Shown: in pieces, positions 62,901 through 64,000 of the stretch | Layout of the letters: each line of letters opens with the position of its first letter | Numbering within the stretch: the stretch's first letter is position 1 | Assembly (NCBI GenBank): GCA_963930775.1 | Contig: OZ005696.1 | Location: 5,766,001-5,830,000 of the forward strand | DNA length: 64,000 nucleotides | Reading direction: 5' to 3' | From: Cliona cf. orientalis | Lineage: Eukaryota > Porifera > Demospongiae > Clionaida > Clionaidae | Program-made: the position numbers and the translations under genes | The notes under the pieces: model-generated | Seen by the model: the letters and a program-made list of their open reading frames with translations, nothing else | Databases searched by the model: none | What the model was told of the DNA's origin: nothing

Positions 62901-63515
62901 GCACGGAGCCATCGTGGCACGGAGCCATTGTGGCACGCTACAAGAGCAAGGGCAGCCAGCTATCAGGCTGATACTTCACCATGTGCTGTTGATAGCAGTC
63001 GTATAAGTGGGCCTGGTTATGACCGCTAGCCGCGCATGATTGTTCTTTTATGCTGAAATGATATACTAACTAAGATATTGTCATCTCTGTACAGATATAG
63101 CATGTACAAGGGTGTGTGGTCTACACAGCTCTGGGGTATTCTATGCCAAATTCATAGTAGATGTATAGCTAGTGCACTAAGTACTCGCTGATCACGTTAC
63201 ACATCTCTCAGTGTACATGTATAATACAGCGCATACCTTCAACATAGGTATTCTTCACCTCCTCAGCCTGTTGATAAAGGAAACATCGCTGTAGAGCCTC
63301 GCTAATTTTTTTCCATGATGCGCAAGGATGATGGTGGGCATATGTATCCAGATAAGCCTCTTCTCGTTTAGCCCAACTCTGGTAGCTCTTCTTAATCTCC
63401 TCTAATGCAGATTTAGGTAGACCAAGCAGCTGTCCAATATCAATGCGAAAAATGCCACCTCGATCCTCTACTGATTGAAACAGCTTAGTGAGTCTATCAG
63501 TGGTAAGAGTGAGAT
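53688..63515 (-). CDS. Death-like / Roc-COR-like NTPase / Death-domain gene (model, 5' end outside)
   Basis: Exons in transcript order: 63515-63237 (death-like), 59006-56931 (NTPase, 692 codons), 53998-53688 (Death domain, stop TAA). Each junction is phase 1 with AG/GT ends (NTPase exon: acceptor TTTTGCAG, donor GTAAAT). The combined protein would be a death-like module, a P-loop GTPase/COR-like core and a C-terminal Death domain, the kind of architecture used by oligomerising innate-immunity or cell-death switches. More 5' exons probably lie right of the window. Small exons in the 4-kb MITE-filled intron cannot be excluded. Function is inferred from domains only. Confidence 0.65.
54504..55005 (+). 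CDS. Possible partial plus-strand gene (two exons), low confidence
   Basis: 54504-54690 is open for about 62 codons (PANTPSRKRESPRTHPNFQF, then stop after SIGEED). A second open block at about 54918-55005 is coiled-coil-like (ELELTRLEYQQLKHDSKI) and ends at the MITE at 55006. An acceptor-like TTGATTCAG at about 54669 allows another reading (APLERRIEHAVVQHWDSK). The composition looks coding, but I recognise no family. It lies in an intron of the minus-strand gene, in the opposite direction. Confidence 0.3.
55006..55450. mobile_element. MITE, TACCATATT/TACCGTGTT termini
   Basis: The left TACCATATTGCTTCTAATTT and right AAATTAGAGGTAACACGGTA ends are inverted repeats. TCTAATTATCCGGACA-like motifs are repeated inside in both directions. 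Confidence 0.72.
55759..56027. mobile_element. MITE, GTTTCTCAGGC termini
   Basis: GTTTCTCAGGC at the left and GCCTGAGAAAC at the right, with GATGCGGGC inside both ends. 269 bp, non-coding. Confidence 0.65.
56621..56904. mobile_element. MITE, TAGCCTCGTACCCAGGCCCT termini
   Basis: The left end TAGCCTCGTACCCAGGCCCT and the right end AGGGCCTGGGTACAAGGCTA are inverted repeats. It lies 26 bp past the NTPase exon donor. Confidence 0.82.
56931..59006 (-). CDS. Roc/COR-like P-loop NTPase exon (692 codons)
   Basis: A single 2076-nt phase 1-1 exon. Counting from VAEKTQHNFD as residue 1: Walker A/G1 GPGGSGKT (29-36), a variable Ser/Gln-rich linker (95-165), G3-like DMKDSGGQPMF (DSGGQ 187-191), G4-like FIGTHKD (270-274), and then a helical, COR-like winged-helix region (QYFALENAFLRLAKYQHKAI and LKYLHGLKLIFHYEVLPDVV), ending DLTEQHQIWLGRDTKG. 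Roc GTPases sit in front of COR domains in ROCO proteins (LRRK2, DAPK1). There is no LRR or kinase in the window. The GTP specificity is inferred; T-H-K-D is close to the N/TKxD motif. No stop or frameshift. Confidence 0.75.
59085..59600. repeat. Dispersed repeat, about 0.53 kb (copy 2)
   Basis: Homologous to 37428-37960 and 60500-61190, in the same orientation. The ORFs in it are shared shadows of the repeat. Confidence 0.7.
59625..59964. mobile_element. MITE, TACCGTATTTATT termini
   Basis: The left TACCGTATTTATTTGAATAC and right CTATTGGAATAAATACAGTA ends are inverted repeats. CGGCTACTATTCGAG-type motifs are shared with 9305-9411. Confidence 0.78.
60032..60440. mobile_element. MITE, TACCGTATTCGCTCGATCAG termini
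   Basis: The left TACCGTATTCGCTCGATCAG and right CTGATCGAGTGAATTTGGTA ends are inverted repeats. The interior has GCTACTATTCGAGAGCAGC motifs. Confidence 0.82.
60500..61190. repeat. Dispersed repeat (copy 3), split by a SINE
   Basis: It matches the two other copies, but about 60575-60820 is extra sequence that ends with the tRNA-like segment at 60747-60816. Confidence 0.68.
60747..60816 (-). repeat. tRNA-derived SINE
   Basis: On the minus strand CTGGCGGCTTAAGTCAG folds as an anticodon arm with CTT (Lys-like) in the loop, followed by CCTGGGTTCGATTCCCGG (a good T arm/B box). The D arm is degenerate and the acceptor stem absent. The TTTTTTCTCTTC tail is shared with the copy at 12.6 kb. Confidence 0.6.
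61191..62409. other. Intron sequence, no gene recognised
   Basis: TACCGTAAATTTGGCACCTC at about 61800 resembles a lone MITE end. Nothing else is assigned. Confidence 0.4.
62460..62943. mobile_element. Inserted element with SINE-like core
   Basis: It is absent from copy 1 of the duplication, where GATCGAGAG runs straight into CAAGGGC. The ends TACTGGCTCCGTGCTGGAAT and CCATTCCAGCACGTCGCACG are inverted repeats. Inside, two tandem copies of an ACAAACCCTA-AGACTAACCCTGCTAACC segment occur at 62653 and 62738. A tRNA-like block on the minus strand (62550-62615) has an A box (TGGTGTAGTGGTTGG) and a B box (GGGTTCAAATCTC). Confidence 0.72.
63237..63515 (-). CDS. Death-like exon, LTTDRL type (second gene)
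   Basis: 279 nt, 93 codons, phase 1-1. It reads DLTLTTDRLTKLFQSVEDRG, LLGLPKSALEEIKKSYQSWA, AYLDTYAHHHPCASWKKISE and YQQAEEVKNTYVEG. It has the same length and splice sites as 6181-6459 with conservative changes, so both copies look maintained. Confidence 0.72.
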
Positions 63516-64000
63516 CTGCAAAAACAAGTACCATGTTTATTCTAATAGAATGCAAGCTAAAAACATTATTATCTTAACTTTTGTGCGATATTCTGGTAAA
63601 TGTCTTTACAATCTACATTAAGATACATTGTGGAAGTCATAGAACGCAAATTCTCTTGCATTCATAAGATATTGCGTTCTGTTAGCACAAACACGGTAAA
63701 CAGTGAATCACACTGTTCATTGATGAATACATAGTCACAACATTATAATTATTATACAAGCTCTCAAAGTGTCAGCAAATTTTGTGGTCACCAAATTTGA
63801 ATTAATACTTCATGTACACAGCAGATCCAGGAAACTAAAGGAGCTTGGTCACCACCCTAGGCCCCAAAGTTAACAATAGATACTTGGCTATAGACAACTA
63901 GATTAGGCTCCCCTTAAGACAAGAAAGCTTCACTTGCCAGCCTCGTTCATGTGCAGCAATGATGTATTTCAATGAAAGGGATGGGGTCACTAACCCTCAG

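Larger units (their letters stand above)
62410..63995. repeat. Segmental duplication, copy 2
   Basis: The counterpart of 5766-6920. Homology runs through intron, exon 63237-63515 and the next intron up to the final AACCCTCAG at the window edge, so it may extend further. It is interrupted by the insertion at 62460-62943. Confidence 0.85.

Overview
This is a window of eukaryotic nuclear DNA from an invertebrate animal, most likely a demosponge (inference; Amphimedon-like). The reasons are short GT-AG introns, two recognisable metazoan genes (a DDX19-type RNA helicase and a Groucho/TLE corepressor), expanded death-fold and Roc/COR-like NTPase exons of a kind common in sponge genomes, and a very high density of short non-autonomous transposons. 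There is no bacterial operon structure, rRNA gene or CRISPR array.

Layout. 0.3-4.0 kb: a decayed P-element/THAP9-type transposase on + runs tail to tail into a multi-exon, frameshifted, unnamed gene on -. 5.1-40.3 kb: nearly all of this is intron of one candidate minus-strand gene. Its first exon is at 40.26 kb, and its other visible exons are a 9-nt microexon, one divergent death-like exon (38.2 kb), seven exons of one family (35.4, 33.7, 31.2, 28.8, 23.8, 15.5, 12.1 kb) and a third type at 6.2 kb. Every internal exon is phase 1-1. Exons 28.8-35.7 kb sit in a tandem array of about 1.8-2.5 kb units. The introns hold many MITEs, a 6.2 kb Ngaro-like tyrosine-recombinase retrotransposon (16.7-23.0 kb) with textbook split direct repeats, and a long inverted-repeat element (13.5-15.0 kb).

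40.4-42.9 kb: the first half of a DDX19/Dbp5-like DEAD-box helicase on +, head to head with the death-exon gene (182 bp between start codons). I cannot find its second RecA domain. 44.8-50.0 kb: a Groucho/TLE gene on +, with GP, CcN, SP and WD40 parts in order. Its Q-domain exon lies on the opposite strand, and one WD exon carries an apparent frameshifting deletion of about 20 nt. 50.6-51.9 kb: a MITE with an internal 285-bp tandem duplication.

53.7-63.5 kb: a second minus-strand gene, which in transcript order has a death-like exon (63.2 kb, a paralogue of the 6.2 kb exon, with duplicated introns), a 692-codon P-loop NTPase exon with Roc/COR-like features, and a terminal classical Death-domain exon. 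All junctions are phase 1. Its architecture suggests a cytoplasmic signalling or innate-immune type GTPase (inference). The long phase-1 exon array of the 6-40 kb gene looks like a related system that diversifies by whole-exon duplication, and it is the most interesting feature here.
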